Positions 52,509 to 54,763 of a stretch of 54,763 nt of DNA are shown in pieces; position 1 is the first letter of the stretch, and each line of letters starts with the position of its first letter. The notes under the pieces are model-generated. The model searched no databases, was not told the DNA's origin, and saw only the letters and a list, made by a program, of their open reading frames with translations. The position numbers and the translations under genes are program-made. This DNA is from a virus: positions 1 through 54,763 of IMG/VR virus record IMGVR_UViG_3300017917_002109; one strand, written 5' to 3'.

Positions 52509-52516
52509 TATTTATT
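52509..52516 (-). promoter_or_regulatory. Late-promoter-like AATAAATA before the CxxC/KOW-like gene
   Basis: On the minus strand TAATAAATATTACTATAAT; both AATAAATA and, further down, TATAAT (52503-52498) could be used. About 29 bases before the start of the 307-aa gene, overlapping the stop of the fibre tip gene. Confidence 0.4.
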
Positions 52517-53654
52517 AGATGGTGATTGAGCCAGAACCTGTAAAGGTATAGTACTTAAATCCACCTGATTCTGAGAATGTAGGTGCGCCCGTGGTCGTTG
52601 TTGCGTTGGCATATGTGTTTGGATATCTAAGTATAACAACACCTGATCCACCAGCACCACCCAAAGTACTATTAACAGACAAGCCCGCGCCGCCACCACC
52701 ACCGGTGTTTACGTTACCTGCTCGACCTGTACCTTGAGGGGCAATACCGCCACCTGGACCCCCGCCGTGGAACGCATTACCATAAGTACCGCCTCCACCG
52801 CCAGCATAGAATATACCGTTCTGCCATTGTATACCTACGCCACCGACGCCACCTGCTGCTGCGTTACCACCCGCGCCACCAGCACCGCCGCCGCCACCGG
52901 GAACTCCGCCAGCACCACCGCCTTGGCCACCATCGTAACCTTGTCTATCAGCATTTACAAAAGTAGAGCCAGGATAAACACCTTTACCCGCAGTGCCGCC
53001 TAGGTCACCATAAGCACCGCCGCCTGAACCACCAGGGCCACCTGAAGAAATACCGCTACCAAAACCACCACCGTATGCCAACAATGACAATGCTGTAGTA
53101 TTGGAACCTGCAGTACCAGCACTTTGGTTACCGCCAGAACCACCGCCACCAATTACAACTGAGTATGTAACTGCCGCGGTTAAGTTTGCGTTGCCTCTTA
53201 GTAAACCACCAGCACCACCACCACCTGCTTCATATGTTCCTGATTTAGCTCCACCACCGCCACCACCGCCGGCAACAATTAAGTAATCAACCGGAACAAG
53301 AACAGGTGCATATTCTAAACCAATTGGTCTTAATCCAAATGTACCATCAGTATTGATAACATAAAGGTCATACTTGCCTTGCGCTTGAGCAGGAACCTGT
53401 ACATGTAATTGTGTTGAGTCAACTACAGATATACTTGTAGCAGCCGTCGTACCTGTTGTACCTATGAAAACTTGAGCACCGGTATTAAACTTGGCACCGT
53501 TAACTTTTATGTAACCACCAAATGTAGAAACTGTATTTGCACCTGTAGGCACATAACTTGCATTTGTTACCTGAATATTAGCTATTCGTGGCCCGCCACC
53601 TATTGTGGCAAGCGATGATGCTTGAATATTGTCTGAAGATATCTTAGTTGTCAT
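52515..53654 (-). CDS. Polyglycine-rich tail fibre/adhesin protein with IPT/TIG-like domain (379 aa)
   Basis: N-terminal tip-attachment region (KISSDNIQASSLATIGGGP), a beta-sandwich of IPT/TIG type (about residues 20-115: NTVSTFGGYIKVNGAKFNTG AQVFIGT), then about 220 residues of Gly-rich repeats (GGGGGG, GGAGG, GGPGGSGGGAYG) like polyglycine-II adhesins (e.g. the gp38 type at T4-like fibre tips), and the C terminus GFKYYTFTGSGSITI. Probably binds the host receptor. The repeats are targets for host-range change. Confidence 0.85.
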   Translation of the reverse strand: MTTKISSDNIQASSLATIGGGPRIANIQVTNASYVPTGANTVSTFGGYIKVNGAKFNTGAQVFIGTTGTTAATSISVVDSTQLHVQVPAQAQGKYDLYVINTDGTFGLRPIGLEYAPVLVPVDYLIVAGGGGGGGAKSGTYEAGGGGAGGLLRGNANLTAAVTYSVVIGGGGSGGNQSAGTAGSNTTALSLLAYGGGFGSGISSGGPGGSGGGAYGDLGGTAGKGVYPGSTFVNADRQGYDGGQGGGAGGVPGGGGGAGGAGGNAAAGGVGGVGIQWQNGIFYAGGGGGTYGNAFHGGGPGGGIAPQGTGRAGNVNTGGGGGAGLSVNSTLGGAGGSGVVILRYPNTYANATTTTGAPTFSESGGFKYYTFTGSGSITI

Positions 53655-53655
53655 T

Positions 53656-54763
53656 TTACTTAATGGTCAAAGGTGCTGTAGGTGCTGTAAAATTACTTGT
53701 ATATCTTGCGTAACCTTTTGTTACTCTAACATCTGCTAGATAGCCCTTAAAGTCGTATGTTGAATTTCCTCTTGCATCGCCAGCAGTACCTAAAGTAAAA
53801 CTACCTGTACTGCCTAAATCGGTAGTAAACGACGTGGTCGACCCTGCTTGCGTACCGTTTAAGAATAAACGTAGTGAACCGTTTGCACGAGTAACTGCGA
53901 CATGTGTCCATTTATTTAACCCGACTCCGGTTGTTGCACTTATTATAGCAGTGCCGCCTGCTGCTACAATCATACCCTCACCACTACTACCCATCCCAAG
54001 GTTAAGTTTGGTTTCTGCTGTTTTTCTTGTATCGAAGAATATATATGCGGAGGTTGATGTCGGGAAAACCCACATTTCAACAGTGAAGTCTCCTGTTCCG
54101 AAACCAAATTCAGGAGTATCATTTCTTCCTGCAAGATAGTCACTACCATCAAAGAATAAAGACGTTGTGCCGTACTTTACGTTAGATGTAAATAACTTCA
54201 CATCGCCAAATGTTTCTAAATCAGAGTTTCTGCTACTGTCATAGATACCTGCATCCTCACCCGAAAGTAGTAATGTTGTATTTCTTATTGCAGGCAGAGG
54301 TGATCTATCTGGAGGAACAAAGTTTGTAGTATAAGTTACACTATTAGTAAATCTAAAATCACTAATGTAACCATAGAATGCTGTCGTACCGGATGCAGTA
54401 TAATAACCTATTGTAGTAGGTGCATTGCCTTCTCCACCGGTACCTGACACTGAACCATCTAAAATTCCATTAGCATATGTTCTTGTTGTAGTGCCATCAT
54501 ATGTCATTGCAAAATGATTCCATTGATTCAATGGCATATTGTTTGTACCAGTAATTTGGACACCTACGCCGTGTTTATCTACGCTCATTCTTGTTGTAGA
54601 TCCGTTATACAATAAACAGAAATACCCTCCCGCATTTCTAGCTAAAAGATATTGCCCTGTAGAAGTGCCTGTTGAATAAAACCAAAATTCAACAGTATAT
54701 CTTCCAGTTTGTGATAGCAGCGGGGAAGAGTATGGTATGGATAGATAATCTCCAGTACCATCA
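53656..54763 (-). CDS. LamG-domain tail fibre protein, C-terminal part (cut by window edge)
   Basis: The frame is open to the right edge, so the start lies outside. It holds two laminin-G/concanavalin-like domains: one from the edge to about 54270 (TVEFWFYSTGTSTGQYLLAR, NQWNHFAMTYDG) and one about 54200-53660 (FTVEMWVFPTSTSAYIFFD, LNKWTHVAVTRANGSLRLF), each ending with a (D/S)FRFT or DVRVT..Y(T)SNFTAP motif. Such domains bind glycans. It precedes the polyglycine fibre tip gene by one base. Confidence 0.88.
   Translation of the reverse strand, partial: DGTGDYLSIPYSSPLLSQTGRYTVEFWFYSTGTSTGQYLLARNAGGYFCLLYNGSTTRMSVDKHGVGVQITGTNNMPLNQWNHFAMTYDGTTTRTYANGILDGSVSGTGGEGNAPTTIGYYTASGTTAFYGYISDFRFTNSVTYTTNFVPPDRSPLPAIRNTTLLLSGEDAGIYDSSRNSDLETFGDVKLFTSNVKYGTTSLFFDGSDYLAGRNDTPEFGFGTGDFTVEMWVFPTSTSAYIFFDTRKTAETKLNLGMGSSGEGMIVAAGGTAIISATTGVGLNKWTHVAVTRANGSLRLFLNGTQAGSTTSFTTDLGSTGSFTLGTAGDARGNSTYDFKGYLADVRVTKGYARYTSNFTAPTAPLTIK

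Noticed and set aside
53101-53286. Pro-rich plus-strand frame opposite the polyglycine fibre
   Set aside because: Mirror of Gly codons (GGN read as NCC), no independent support.
52700-53290. Repeat array or CRISPR in the GGN/CCN-rich region
   Set aside because: The repeats are irregular codon-level Gly repeats of the fibre protein with no constant spacer.

Overview
The window is a slice of a T4-like contractile-tailed phage (myovirus) genome, AT-rich and densely packed. Three clues point to a betaproteobacterial (Burkholderiales-type, probably freshwater) host. A phage-borne tmRNA carries the tag ANDERFALAA, a tag type I associate with betaproteobacteria. That tmRNA is circularly permuted, an arrangement also known from that class. 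Two small genes near 39.2-40.1 kb are of a kind common in Burkholderiales phages.

Layout. 1-15.1 kb (- strand) is the late baseplate/fibre block: a cut fibre gene, an unknown protein, a DUF4815 structural protein, then gp8-, gp7-, gp6-, gp25-, gp5- (with a C-terminal M15 peptidase), gp27-, gp53- and gp48-like proteins. At 15.1 kb two divergent TATAAATA late promoters overlap. 15.1-19.6 kb (+ strand) holds gp4, a probable end-protector protein, a tube-fold gp54-like protein, gp26, gp51 (reached by a likely -1 frameshift), an EF-hand membrane protein and a tape-measure-like protein. A bidirectional terminator closes this block.

19.6-37.4 kb (- strand) is the replication, late-transcription, lysis and metabolism block: gp32, gp59, gp33, a SleB-type hydrolase, a GNAT protein, the split tmRNA, a glycine-zipper protein, a Cas4-like nuclease, a GH19 endolysin, PhoH, a zinc-ribbon protein, DNA ligase, a DsbA-like protein, a nucleotidyltransferase-cupin fusion, RNase H, a NUDIX protein and a metallophosphoesterase. 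37.4-51.5 kb (- strand) is an early-type region of very small genes: many membrane microproteins, a six-copy gene family, an AAA+ ATPase and an SPFH lipoprotein. Here most transcription units start with a host-type promoter, often placed directly behind a terminator and followed by a shared leader. 51.5-54.8 kb returns to late virion genes: a CxxC/KOW-like protein, a polyglycine fibre tip protein and a cut LamG-domain fibre.

How it fits together. Fourteen minus-strand promoters share an exact TATAAT and an exact 17-nt spacer, so the host sigma-70 polymerase can read the early and middle genes. Structural genes and the endolysin sit behind TATAAATA-type elements that would need the phage late sigma factor (not in this window) with the gp33 co-activator encoded here. 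The most unusual signals are the phage-encoded permuted tmRNA, the two candidate -1 frameshift sites (T TTT TTC in gp26/gp51; A AAA AAA at 31.5 kb) and the repeated terminator-promoter-leader cassettes. All assignments come from reading the sequence and from memory of the families; no search was run.
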